A stretch of DNA of 64,000 nt from Schistocephalus solidus (lineage: Eukaryota > Platyhelminthes > Cestoda > Diphyllobothriidea > Diphyllobothriidae). Shown piece by piece: positions 1 to 11,720 of the stretch (its first letter is position 1; each line of letters starts with the position of its first letter). The notes below the pieces were generated by a model. It did no database searches. It was not told the origin of the DNA and saw nothing but the letters and a program-made list of their open reading frames with translations. The position numbers and the translations under genes are program-made. The DNA is taken from contig WEDG01005619.1 in assembly GCA_017591395.1 (NCBI GenBank), positions 248,001 through 312,000 on the forward strand, read 5' to 3'.

Positions 1-820
1 GACTGGTATGGTCATTTATGGCTTCTTTGTTGCTTTCAGCCCGTCATGCCTCAACCACAGACCGCAAAGACCACAGATTCGAAGTTGCAATGTTAGTCTT
101 TAGCGTAAGCTGTCTTGTTTATGGATTACTTGGTTGGATGCCTTATATGTCCAGCTAAACAGGACGTGGGAAAAGGAACCGGTGAATTTCACGAGGCGTA
201 AATATATCTATGTTTTAACGGTAACAGTAACCTTACCACAAATCTAAACTCTCACCTTAATCTTAACTCTAGCCTACCCTAAACCTAAAGCCTACAGCTA
301 ACAGGAAGCCTAATCATGACCTTAACCCAAACTCTGACCTTAAGCTCAAACTGAAACCTTACACCAAACTTAACCCTAACCCTCACCTTAATCCTCAATA
401 TAAGTTCTTTATAATTCAGCGCAAAACCAAGTATATCGAAGACGGTTCCTTTTTACGTATCCTGCTTAGACAGCCATAAAAGGCATCCTTACTGATTATT
501 TTTGATATTCTATCGCGTCCGATCATCATATCGCATGATGATGGTAATGCAAATCAAAATATTCCTAGTTTTTCCTACAATGAAGTCATAAAGATTAATT
601 TTAGCTGTCCAGTTTATCTAAAATAAACCAATTTAATGTAGTCAACTTTGTTTCGTGCACTGGAGAGGCATCGGTTCAACTTTCCATAGTCAAAAGTGCC
701 GTTCTCTAAGCAAAATTGATTAAATGCCTGGAAACACCGCTTGTTTCGGGCTAATACAATATTTACTTTCCTATTCTACTACCCCTTGTTGCTCCCATAT
801 GTGAGACAGAAATCACTCAC
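1..820 (-). other. Partial intron 7 of the RhoGEF gene
   Basis: This is intronic sequence downstream of exon 7. No further exon was recognised on the minus strand: the expected Arg-Trp helix of the PH domain is not present. It contains a telomere-like tract (225..398) and otherwise unremarkable AT-rich DNA. Confidence 0.6.
225..398 (+). repeat. Degenerate telomere-like tract (CCCTAA/CCTTAA type)
   Basis: About 170 bp made of variants of CCTAAA, CCTTAA, CCCTAA and AACCCTAACC. The C-rich strand is the plus strand. It looks like a decayed interstitial array of the flatworm telomere unit, or a minisatellite derived from it. Confidence 0.6.
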
Positions 821-1364
821 CTTTCAGTTGGAGCAAAACAGAGCTCACTACCAGTTCCGTTTTGACCTTCACCAAGATACACATAGAGCAGGAGTGGTAG
901 GTTTCGGTTAATATGTCCCCCGCCAACCACGGGCATGGACCTGGAGCTCAGACTGCTTCCCGAACGACGCAAACTGAAGCCCGAACCGGGTTTTGAAGCC
1001 AAACCAAAGGAAAGCGGTGGCGATCCGGAGTAGGCTTGGCAATTACTGATGTCGTCGCAGCTGGCCTCAGTGGACGACGAAGCAGTAACCCCAACTACCG
1101 CCGCCGGCTGTTGCTCGGTTGTTTGTACTCCAAACGGTGCTAATGGCGACGAGGCATTCGTATGAAAGAGTGCATCCGGCACTTCGGGACTAGCAGTGTG
1201 ATAGCGTGCTGCCGTTGTGCCATCTCTGTTTGCTGCGGGTCTCTTCGGTCGTTTAGTTGGTGCGCCCATGGTGAAAGACCGCGGAATTGAGGTGAAAGAG
1301 GGAGCAGAGGGGGTATGGTTACTGCTGTTGCCACCACCACCGCCAGATGGCTGAGTCGTTTTGG
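821..1364 (-). CDS. Ephexin-type RhoGEF, exon 7 (PH insertion and strand beta-5)
   Basis: This exon is open in one frame throughout, from KTTQPSGGGGGNSSN to LLLYVYLGEGQNGTGSELCF and APTER. The first 150 or so residues are low-complexity (Ser, Thr, Pro, Gly, Ala). They include a (GGT)n-coded glycine run and the basic patch TKRPKRP. The last 25 residues match the PH strand before the C-terminal helix (family pattern: hydrophobic strand, then LL.A.T.SER.RW). The donor is GAAAG/gtgagtg at 821/820, leaving phase 2. The invariant Trp of the PH C-terminal helix should come in the next exon, left of the window. The frame is open up to an ATG at 1458, but residues upstream of 1364 do not resemble a PH domain. 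Confidence 0.72.
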
Positions 1365-1413
1365 CTGCAGTTGCGGCACAGGTATTCAAGTCCACAGGAC
1401 TGCCAATTGTTAC
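1365..1413 (-). other. Predicted 49-bp intron inside the PH domain
   Basis: The sequence begins gtaaca and ends aactgcag on the minus strand. It is the nearest downstream acceptor that moves the exon 6 frame into the exon 7 frame: closer or neighbouring AGs give the wrong remainder. Removing it joins codon T+CC (Ser) and leaves an uninterrupted reading frame. Very short introns are known in tapeworm genes. The alternative is a one-base assembly insertion near 1410. Confidence 0.5.
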
Positions 1414-1460
1414 ATAGATTACTGCGTGCACAGTAGTCTTGCACCAAGTACCGGTCATTT
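1414..1460 (-). CDS. Ephexin-type RhoGEF, exon 6 (PH strand beta-3), short exon
   Basis: After the acceptor tactttatag, the frame dictated by exon 5 reads NDRYLVQDYCARSNL. This matches the Y.V.DYC.R..L strand of the ARHGEF16/26 PH domain. Continued reading in this frame meets TAA at 1319..1321, so the exon cannot simply run on. A gtaaca donor at 1413 and a ctgcag acceptor ending at 1365 define a 49-bp intron of the right length to switch into the long open frame of exon 7. The donor is not a strong consensus, and an alternative gtaatc donor 9 bp upstream keeps the same phase. The coding strand is convincing; the exact 3' end is inferred. Confidence 0.6.
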
Positions 1461-4400
1461 CTATAAAGTAAAAACCACTAATTCATACATAAAATCCAAA
1501 AAACAGGAGTAATGTGCACATGCAAACGGTTAACCATACAAAGAGATTGGGCATCGTAAACAAACGTTTCATTTGTTGATGAACGCTCACCGGTCATTAA
1601 CGGAACTCACTCGTCCCACTCCGCCTTGGGGTCCATTCTCGAGCCCGACCAACAGCCACATTGTGACTAGTAGTACATCAGGCAGGATTACCAATGCTGA
1701 TAAAGACTAGGAATACTGGAATGGCCAATTCCGGGCTCATTAGCCGTCATCAGCCACTCATATCCATGCCAGTCATTCCACGCGACTGATGAGAGATCTT
1801 ATCACAGTCATCAAGGAGATTGAGGACGGCGAGATAAAAGTGCCTCATAGAAGAAGAGTTCGCAAACTGTTCAGGTGTGTAAGATGATAAGGCTGCTCTA
1901 GGAGATTACTCGGATTGTGGTGCACTTACGCGATAATTTATCAAGAAGAAGACACACGTCTTAAACACAACTTTATTCTCTTAAAAATCGAATTATTTTT
2001 GAATGGCTTGAGTGCTTACCAAGCCAACTTAATGTTGAAGGGCAAAAAAATCAAATAAAACGATATGCTGTTGATCTGATACACTTTTTAAAGCATATTG
2101 CAGAACATTGGAATTGGTGTACACTGATCTGACCACCGTGTCACAGTAGAGCATTGTTTTTTAGCGATTGCAAACTGGCGACCGTCTCCGGAACCGCAAA
2201 GCACTATTAAATGTAGGCAGACAGAAAAAGTGTACCTGGGTGAGAATTTGTTTGCACATATTTAAAACCCACCCTTTGAAGTAGGTTGGGAATATTTACT
2301 TCGTGACCTTTCAAAAGGGTCCGGAAAGTTCTGTGAATTTTTTTATTAACTTTCCTTGCTTTATCAACTGGCCCGTTTTAGAAGGAAAAATTCAGAGCAG
2401 ACTACCCTGGCATCCCTTGCATTCTTAAGACAACCAGTACTTCTCCCAACAGCTGCATTTGATGGAGTTTAAGAACGATGCGAAATTATCTAAAGTTGTC
2501 CTAGCAGAGGGGAAGACAGTAAAACTTCGTCTCTTTACGCCACTATATTTCCCTCATCTTCAACTTAACGTGAATTCTTATGTGCAAGCGATCGGCATAT
2601 TTTTTGAGAGTTTAGTTTCAGAACGCTCTCACGTTTATCGTCTGTATTTGCTGCCTTCCGACAGTTGTGATGCCAGTCATTGTGGCAGACATGCAAAGCC
2701 AAAGGAAAAAACCAAGTTATGAGGATTCTCTCCCAAATATAGCAAACCAACTTAACTGGCAAAATGTGCTGTGTATTTATATGCTTTCCAGTGAGCCGAA
2801 ATTTGTATTTCACTTGCATGCGGATGTGTTGTTTTGGCGTGAAGTTATGAAATTTAAAACCCAACAGGTTCCCGTATAACCAAATAATTTTTCTAAAACC
2901 TGTCAAAACACTTCAAACTTCGATTCGTTTTCAGCCGTAATATTAAGAACGTAATTGTGTTGAAATAGTAAAAATTTAATCCTTTGTATTACTTAGCAGT
3001 ATTTTTGTCCCATCCTAGTTCAAGTTAAATCAGACCCATTTTTAAGTTACTCTGATACCCACATAAATATAAAAATTCGATTGTTTTAGAGGAAAAACCC
3101 TTGAAACGTCCCCAGGTGTATTTATGTTACACGGTATAATGTGTATGCCTTTTATTGAGCTGTAACTAGTGTTTCATGTACAATGTGATTTACCTAGCTA
3201 TTTGTATTAGTGGTTGGGGACGAAGGTAATCACTATAATTCTAGGTAACTATTTTTATTAAAACATTTCAGTGTTTTTATACAAGATGTGTCATAGTAAC
3301 AATATAGAGAAAAGTGCATCAATTTTCATTAGGTAGCCAGGTTTTCTCCAATACTGGTCAGCGTTCACGCAGCACTCTGATTTGTAGCTAGGAATGAAAC
3401 TGATTTGAGTAAAAGTATTCAATTTTATTACTGCCAGAGCTTAGAATACGTCTCAATATGCTCGTTTGCTTTGTTTAAGCTTGGACAGAACATATATATT
3501 TGAACGTTGTCTACCTTCTTCTTAGGACATGAGAACGTCTCATATAAAATGGTTTGTAATCACCAACAAAAATACACTTCGTTCTTGGTTCGCCTAACTA
3601 GATTTGACTCTCTGTCGTAAGGCCAGCCTCATCAGGGTACCAAGGTGTTAGTTTAACGTCAATTTCTACGTACTGAACAGTACTGTCAAACGGTTAACAG
3701 AAGCATGCAATGTGTTCGGGTGAAAACGCGTCAGGAAGGGATTTTTTGATGGACAGTTGCAGTGCATGCCAATAGTCAACCAAAAATTGCCCCCCGTGGG
3801 ACAGCCCTAAATTGTCAATATCCTGATTCTATAAAACCTACAATATCGGGGCATGACTGTTACCTATATAAAAAAATTGGACCCTGCCGTACTTGAACTT
3901 TTGAGGTCCATTGTAATGGCGCGATTCCCAATAAATACCAGCCATCGTTTATAAATAAAGTACAAACATACAAAATGGAATGCGCCCATGGTGATTAAAA
4001 AGAGCTTCTATCGATCAAATTGCGCAAACGGCGAAGTCGGCTCAGATTGCTCCCAGCGCAAAGACCTCAGAATTGGGTTGCGCTTTCGTGCCTTTAGTCT
4101 GACACTGCAAATTTACTGCTAATAAAGATAACTGTTTACCGATTAACCGAGTACTTTAAATCGAATATGTGGTTTTTTTCATCTTGCACCTTGAGAACGT
4201 ACTGCATGTTGTATGGTAATTCGTGAGTGAATATAGTTCTGGCGAGGCAAACGGCTGCAAACTCTGTCTATCTCCTCACTATCCTACCCAGTAATTTTCA
4301 ATAAAGAAGTTGGATTCAGACGAGGAAGTGGGATTAAGATCCGTGTCTTTCCTCGAATCTGGCCCAACATATACACAGGAGTCCAACCCGTGTTAGACAC

Positions 4401-4567
4401 ATACCATACCAAAAACGGGCAAGTTAAAGGAAGCATTTAAAGAAAAAGGCAACCAATCGATGTAATAAAACCTTTATCCGCCGACGCTTTAGCAGTCATA
4501 ATCAAACCCTGCGTTCGAGATTGCAGCGGACAAGGTAACTGGGTGCACGAGCTGTGGTAGTTTTCTA

Positions 4568-5054
4568 AAGATGCATTTTTTATACTAACACAGGCATATC
4601 CCTATCATTATCTGCAGAAATCATTGCAGACAGTCAAATTTGGTGCGATGATGGCTTGGTTCCCGCATTCAAGCCACCAATTGTCTTAATTGACAATAAA
4701 GTTCGCATACTTGCTCCCCACTATCACTGTCTGATATACCACCCACATCTCGAGAAATCGCCTACTTTGGCTGGCATGGCTCTTTTGTCCCCAACTGTAC
4801 CAGATGCGCTAAATGACCCTCGACGTTTCTTGGCCTTGCGGCGGTCCTTTAGGTCTCCTAACTTGGTACCTAGTGGTTGTCACCTGACTGCACAGATGTC
4901 CAACTTCGAAAAGCATGAGGAGTCGACTGGCGGTTTTCGAACTGACACACTTAAGCGAACCATATACCTGCATTCCGCCTATCCGGCGATACGCATAAAG
5001 CTCGAGTCACTTCAGATAAGGCCAACAGCAAAATCGTTCGTGGCTGACATTTGA
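4568..5054 (+). other. Unrecognised open frame of about 160 codons, possible exon or element fragment
   Basis: The frame is open from just after a TAA near 4566 to TGA at 5052..5054. A plausible splice acceptor (ttttttatactaacacag) lies at about 4593 inside it. The translation includes SAEIIADSQIWCDDGLVPAF and LVPSGCHLTAQMSNF and is compositionally protein-like, but I recognise no domain. No upstream ATG begins it; an in-frame TTG at 4656 is the only convenient start. GC is a little higher than the surroundings. The 300 bp after it are also GC-richer, without an open frame, which suggests a decayed mobile element rather than a host gene. It lies antisense within intron 5. Confidence 0.25.
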
Positions 5055-8000
5055 TGCCAGGCGAGGAGGATAGAAGCCGGCCGAAGGTGACGTTATCAGC
5101 GTGAACACTACCTCAGTCGACGCGGCCGAAATTAATGCACACAAGCACCAACAGCTGATCAGTTCGATGGCTGACGAAGGGTCGGCCATGCTGACTTAAC
5201 GGCCACACGGGGGACAAAGGTCAGGCACGCCCATCAGTGGCCTATCTCGGAGAGGTCAACAAAAATCAGCAGCGAACGGGCAGGTGACCACGGGTCCCAG
5301 GGGACTCGAACAGACAGCACACGACTGATGGGCACGTCATCACTAGTGCATAAGATGCTTATAAACGGTGAGTTCGAAGAATATTGCCACAGTCAGTACA
5401 GGTCATGTTAAACAAGTATTAAGAAGGAGGATATTCTAGCTTGCGAGTAACCGCGAAAGCATTTCCGCTCACGGGACATATATCCACTTGCTTGGAACTG
5501 CATTCCCTTCGTCATTTTGTTAAAGTAGTTTTACTCCTCAATAAGAACAAAATCATCTGCCAACTCAAAATTACGGCCGAGGCATGAGAGTAAAAAGTAA
5601 GTCCAAAACAAGTGCTATAAATTTATTGATACTGAGAAAACGGTTGCCTGTCAAAAATCTATTCTCAACCGCAGAACAAGGGGTTTTCCGTTATAACAGT
5701 ACTTTCTCTTAATTTCAGTCGCTTAAGCATTGCCATAAAAGATAGTAGAAATTTTCTGCGGGATGCTTTTTCGCACTCAGCCGCTCAGACGTAGTTAACG
5801 ATTCAAACGTTTGCTGTAAAAGATTTGTGCACCAAGAATGTAAGAAAAGAACTTATTTCACAACAACGATGCCAAACGATGCTTTATCACGAGTGATGAT
5901 ATCTCATGTCAGGTAATAGCTTTTGAAATTTGCCATCCAGAATAATTTTGCCGACCATTTGCTTGCAGGAGAACCACGTGACTACCGAAAGAACAGCTTA
6001 TTCGGTTTATGCCTGAATCAGCATGTAACAACAGATTGAAGAAAATAATCGAGGTTGAAAGGTTAAAATGGCCGGCAGGTTAGTGCAATTGCAAAAAAGA
6101 AAAAAATCAGGAAAAAGAGGAACAGTAGAATTTAAGATGCAAGTAGCAGTGATTTTAATCCTGGGAGGCATGGCACTATGAGCCTTCGAGCAACATAGTA
6201 GACGTCTGTTTCTAAAGAAGCACACAATTTACTGCATTTTGTTTCACCAGACTTGCTGTCCAAGAGAAGGCAGCCTACACGTACATGGAATGCCTACTTT
6301 TAAACTGGAAATAATCACGTTACAAAAGCAACATATCAACAATGGTATACCTAAAGCTGACCATTAAATTTAAGGAGCTTTAAAGATTACCTCCTCAAAG
6401 GAACAATACGAGTTCACCAATTCTCCATAAAAGCTTATTTCCAGCCTTTTTTCCTCATAAATGTTGGCGATCGCACGACGCATATACCTTTACCAGGATC
6501 TTCAAAGCACTTAAAGAAAAGCTCGATATTTTATGTCGGCTTACGGGGAACAGAACGTTTTCCTCGGGCAAACTGTGAACAGCATTCGTTTCCAGAATTT
6601 TTTTCTGACTCTCCAAGGACTTTTTAATAATTTCTCCAAAAAATTCAGATTAACCTGTAGTCAATTGTCTAGGTATAAAAATTAACATTCAGCGTGATAT
6701 AAAAGTAAGGTTGCGATGAGGTGAATACTGATCAGAGTGGTCTGTGATTATCAAAGGGAAAGCATTCTTCTGACTAGCGGCAGATATCATTGTGCCACAA
6801 AGCGCCACAATGGAAATGACCAGTTCGGCATATTGCACTATAATTCGGACCGATCACTATGAGTAATTTAAGTCGGCGCTGCAATAACTGGTGTTAGTAT
6901 GCACGTCCTATCGTACTGGTCCTTTTATTCGTCGGAGCCTTTTAAATGAATGCATTGTTTATTTCGACAGAAGTTTCAACCATTTTATGCGGTTTGTAAG
7001 GTGAACACAAAAGTCCATTTAATTTACTTAACATACTAAATGAGTGCTGAATATACGTGGTGATTGCACAATCCCTGAAACAAGAGTGTTTGCGGTTCCT
7101 AATCCATTGTCCTCCCACACACATCTTTTTCTACTTGAATATGCCATTTTGTACGCTGACAGGAGCTGTATGTTTCCCCTAAACGAACCAATGGCTTAGC
7201 AATCGTACCGCGTATGTGACTGCAGTATCTGGACGCAAATCTACGGGAAAGAGAAAAAATGTTGGGAGCGATGCCGACGGAAAAGTAAGCAAAAGCCCCA
7301 ATGGTGATTTTTATCTTGGCTGACATCAACTGCTAGTTATACACCTAACAGAAAAAAGGAAATTCGTCTTACCATGCCCAGCTCACGTGCCGGTCGGTGA
7401 CGGTCGTAATCAGGCGAATTCTCAGTAACATGAGCCAGCCACAATAAAGAAAAATAGTTCCAATTCTTGAGAAAAATGAGGCAGTATAAGTTTGACTGTG
7501 TGGCAGACACCGGTGCGACCACGGTTTTTATGATGCAGTTGACCCGTCAGCCTCCATTTATCTTTCGGCGACCTATATACTATGCGCACACAAATATCAG
7601 CAGAATCCTTGGTGGTGGTTGTTATCTGGCCGTAGTATTGGCTAAAGTGGGCAGGAAATAACCACGACCTTCTTGCTGTCTGAAGATCCCCCCTTTTTTT
7701 CGGTCAAAGGCTGGTACATTTTACCTTGCTGCGTTTAATGTCAAAAATTCTCACCTTGCATGATGCCCCTATGTCAGAGGAAGTTGGTTTTGCGGGGTCG
7801 ATTGGATGCATGGGTGTTTACTTTTTTTATTGATATGAATAATAGATGCAGATTAAGAATGCCGACAAAGACAAAGCTGCTATACGGCTGCTGGCGGTGC
7901 TCGAGAATGAACCCCAAGGCAGAGCGGGAGGAGTGAGTTCCGTTGACGATCAGCGAACGTTCATAAATGGAAGTCTGAATTATATTAACATCGTTAAGGC

Positions 8001-9214
8001 TGAAACTGTGGCAGACTCATATCTTAAAAATATAATTCGGCAAGCACTTATTTTCAGTAATTCCCCATCGGGTCTAAACATAGCTGACCAATGGTACAGA
8101 TGGCTAATGCGCGTCAAAGACTTTGTCATTGTCTTTAGTTTTTTATTCCAGAGTAACAAAAATGCAACTGTACGTTTTAAACTCGGTGGCACACACGCCT
8201 TTAAAGTGTTGTGCTTTAAAATATGCCGAGGAGTGCCGACATAATTCTAGAATCACGTTCATTACGGTAGCAACAGAATGCATTCAACACAGCTCCGGGT
8301 GTTTCGTTAAAGAGCTAAAGATAGCAAGTTTATTTTTTTTATGAAAGATGAAAGTTTTGAGGTTAAATATATAAAATGCCATCCAATCTGAGTCTAATGC
8401 AAAAAAAACTATGCAATCCATGTTCACCCTGATAATGCAATTGTTGGCCTGTGGCTGCTGATAAGGTACCCTCAAACCTTAAAACCTTGGGAGAACGCAT
8501 GGTCATTGATAGGGAGAGTATGTCGAAGTAAGACATCTACATGATGGACAACTTGTTAGGCGTGTGGATGGAGAAAATCGTCGGGAAATAAGGCCAAGCT
8601 TTATATGTGTTTATTATTTTTTGGATGTTTTGGAGCCACACACTCTGATAAATCGATAAAAGACAACACTAGTGGAGGGTTTTCTTAAGTTCAGAGACCT
8701 ACGACGGTTTTTACTGGGTAGCACTGTGCCATGCAAGCATTGGCTATCGCCTTCAAGGTAACCTACAGGTGCAAGTCATTTTGACATCTCTTTATATGTG
8801 CCAGTCAGTTATAGTATGCGAGACCTTACTTGCTATTAAATAATGAAATACGTAACCACAAGATCAGTTGGAGACCATTCACGTGCCTTCGATAAATTCT
8901 CATTGGGCCAGTACATTTATATGGGAATGGGGTACAAGCTAAGGCATATGATCAATAATGTTCGACCTCGTCATACAAATGAGTCGTGTGAATAGTGGAG
9001 GAGGGGTAGACGGCGCGGGGTTCACGCAGTTAAGCTACCGTTGGCCGGAGCTAAGCACGGAGCTTGTAGCAGGTTCTTTTGTGCGCACAAGACCGGTTTT
9101 CTCAACCCGGTGGCAGTCGCTTCTGCTGGTGCTAGCAGACGCTAACTCAGTGACTTGGGTAGTTAGGCGGAACCTTAAAATACACACGGAAGGTTTCGTT
9201 GGGGTCCACACGAT

Positions 9215-9935
9215 GCAAAGCTGTAGTTTCTACCTCCAACATGAATTTAATGGACGGATGTGTTTGCTTAACAGCTTCCTATAGAGCATCTGCATTGGTT
9301 TCTGCATAAGCGATTCCAAAGATGTCGTCAACGTGGCGAACGTATTGTTTTAGCTTATTGATCTGATCGCTTAACTGGGATTTCTCCAGTCTGCCCATGA
9401 AGACGGCTGCTAAGAGAGGTCCAAGGGGTGAGCCCATAGCAACACCATCTATTTTTCTGTATATTTGGTTTTCAAAAAGGAACGGCACGTCTAATGTGCA
9501 TCTTATTAATAGTTCCTTGAGTGAATTCATCGTTATTCCTTTCTGCTGAGCAGTCAATATAAATTCACAAATTTAATTGACCGTTTCAGTTACCGGCACA
9601 TCTTTAAAATGCGACGAGACGTCTAAAGGGCGCATCATCATGCATTTTAAGTTAGTTTTTGATGTCGTAAATAAGTTCGAATGTATCTCGATAGCTACGT
9701 GGCACCAGCTGGTGCTGTAAATTTTTGAGTTTATTTGAAAAGCATTTTGCTATCGCATGATACGGCGAGTTGCGCATGTCTAAAATCGGACGAGCTGGCA
9801 GGCTCTCCTTTTGGATCTTCGGTAGACCATACAACAGAGGGATGTATGTGCCTAGTAGTTGGAGGTGTTCGAGGTCACGATCGGTTAGGACGCCCTCCAC
9901 GTGTTGTCTTCTTAAGCAGTCACTCAGATGGGCCT
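9215..9935 (-). pseudogene. Penelope-like element reverse transcriptase relic (PLE3)
   Basis: This is a reverse-transcriptase fragment of a PLE on the same strand as the host gene. Reading from 9935 down: EGVLTDRDLEHLQLLGTY, PLLYGLPKIQKE (the YGLPKIHK motif), RPILDMRNSPYHAIAK, then a frameshift near 9650. Next come RPLDVSS (motif A region), an in-frame TAA, and DGVAMGSPLGPLLAAVFMGR (fingers/palm motif). YVRHVDDIFGIAY follows, with the Asp-Asp catalytic pair intact (9279..9557). After a TAG at 9279..9281 the frame continues as EAVKQTHPSIKF. The linker and GIY-YIG endonuclease part are missing. At least one frameshift and two stops make it inactive. It resembles PLE1 at 39.6 kb more than PLE2 at 41.3 kb. 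Confidence 0.85.
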
Positions 9936-10254
9936 CTAATTACTGTACACTTGGCCGGTGTCGACAAGCTCTGGCTGTTCTCCAACTTTGAAAAGCAAAA
10001 AATGAACTTTGGCAAACACTTAACGGTCCTTTGCCTACCTCAACGAACCAGAAGATTGCTCCATGAGTCGCTTGTTGGGCTTCTGTGGACTTAGTTAATT
10101 TGCGAAGATGACACTTGCGTACACTTATTGGCCAGGAGTTCTTATGTGTTCAGATCGGAACGCCCAGTCTCCTGTTGTGCTTGTACCGGTCCAATGACGA
10201 GTTACCGAAAACATGTGTTTGCCACCTTCACTTTTCAAACTGCAGGAAATTGAC

Positions 10255-10345
10255 ATATTCCCGTGCTCCAACACTAAACCTAACCTTAATCGTACCTTCA
10301 ATGCTGACCCTAATCTAATCTAACCTTATACATAAGCCTAAAAAT
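10255..10345 (+). repeat. Degenerate telomere-like tract, second copy
   Basis: A short run with CTAAACCTAACCTTAAT and CCCTAATCTAATCTAACC units, C-rich on the plus strand, the same type as the tract at 225..398. Confidence 0.5.
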
Positions 10346-11039
10346 AAAAGCACTTGAATGCAGCATAAACCATATGTATTATGGGGCGTTCCAATTTCTG
10401 TGTCCTGCCCACAGGGCATACAAGCAGTCCTCACCGACTCAGGTAAAACCAACGCTCACCGTTTACTCTTTCTTTAAATCTAGCACACGCTGGATTTAAG
10501 CTTTTTTTCATGAGTTGACCCAAGTCGAGGCCCCTGTAGGCGAAAATATGTCATATGCCTGGCACGATCCATGCCTGTTTTCAGGCAATCAAAGCATACT
10601 AATTTTGCAAAGTATAATTAATACCTCCTTTATAATATTACATAATTAAGTGCATACTATGATAAATCATGTGATTGTGTGAATACGATGATACCCTGTA
10701 ACTATACGTATGCCATTTTCTGGACTTTTGCTTGTCCATGACTCTTCCATCGAACACCAGGTCGTTCATATTTTCAGCCGACTTGAAAGTCTGTGGTTTC
10801 TGCCCGGAGGCAGCTGAAGTTCGAATCCATTGGCAATCACTTACCAATGGATAAGAGGTGTGTTTTGATCCAAACCCAATCCACAATAGCAGGTCAAGGC
10901 CTAAAAAGTTCATAAATCACTTAGTGACTGCCAATTCCCTCTTACAAATAATTGGCCGAAGCGGTTATATGATTAATCATGGCAGGAAACGGGAATCGGA
11001 ACACGCTTTGCCCCACGTAATACAATTGGCTTTGCGCTA

Positions 11040-11115
11040 AACACTAGGAAACTTAGATATTGCCCTCTCCGAAACCTGACAGTAACCCTATTCCAAACCT
11101 TAACCCTAATCGCCA
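11040..11115 (+). repeat. Degenerate telomere-like tract, third copy
   Basis: Units such as AACCCTATTCC and AACCTTAACCCTAATC lie in about 75 bp. It is shorter and more decayed than the other tracts. Confidence 0.4.
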
Positions 11116-11299
11116 AAGTGACCAAAATTGCCTTGGAATTTGGTGTAAGACCACCGGTATTATAATCCGTTCCTGTTACCTTGTCCTGGCACATAATAGA
11201 CCCTTACCAAAACAATATGCGTCGTAACAATAACAGTTAGTTGCATAATTTTTTATTTTCAGCAGCCTCAATTTATACGTATTAACCTAAAATTCTAGG

Positions 11300-11720
11300 T
11301 GATTTTGAGACCGTGGTTAGCGAAGTAATCAATCAAGGACGTTATCATTCGCACGTACGAACACGTGGACGTGCAGACCCCAGAGTTCGAGCAACTACAT
11401 CAAGAAACTTGAACATGGGCGCACATAGGTGTTTACACAGAGACGACGTCCGCGCCTTATGCAACTCAGCGCATGAGCACTTCAGCGAAAGATCCTGGAG
11501 CCCATCCCAAGCGTTTATAAAAACGCAGAGTACAAATACGCACACTTTCAGGGTTGTATCAGGAGTATACGCTGTGACCTACCCAGTAGCAGCCTGGCCT
11601 GACAAAAACTACACGACACACTCACCACTCCCCCTCCTCCTCCTTCTCATCCCCCCTGAAGTCTGCTATCTTCTGCCAAGACACCAGCTTTGAATAAAGA
11701 AGAAGACTGGTTGAGTCCCA
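11300..11720 (+). repeat. Possible solo LTR or other promoter/polyA-bearing repeat
   Basis: A GC-richer 400-bp block with a TATAAAA box at 11515..11521 and an AATAAA signal at 11693..11698, about 180 bp apart, followed by a pyrimidine-rich stretch. That spacing fits the U3-R-U5 layout of an LTR. I could not define terminal TG/CA ends or a target-site duplication, so the call is tentative. The 126-residue open frame across it has no recognisable domain. Confidence 0.25.

Noticed and set aside
1315..1512. Plus-strand open frame over the RhoGEF PH exons
   Set aside because: It is the antisense shadow of exons 6 and 7.
7467..7661. A DTGAT motif (FDCVADTGATTVF) suggesting a retroviral-type aspartic protease
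   Set aside because: The flanking residues do not follow the protease fold pattern, the frame is only 64 codons, and no gag, reverse transcriptase or LTR lies nearby. It is probably chance.
7846..8244. A 132-codon open frame with an ATG and a gtgagt donor at about 7934
   Set aside because: Acceptor-like and donor-like sites exist, but no domain, partner exon or conserved pattern could be seen. Later residues look like translated AT-rich noise.
8958..9284. A 108-codon plus-strand open frame
   Set aside because: It lies opposite the end of PLE3 and shows no domain. Minus-strand PLE similarity covers its right end.
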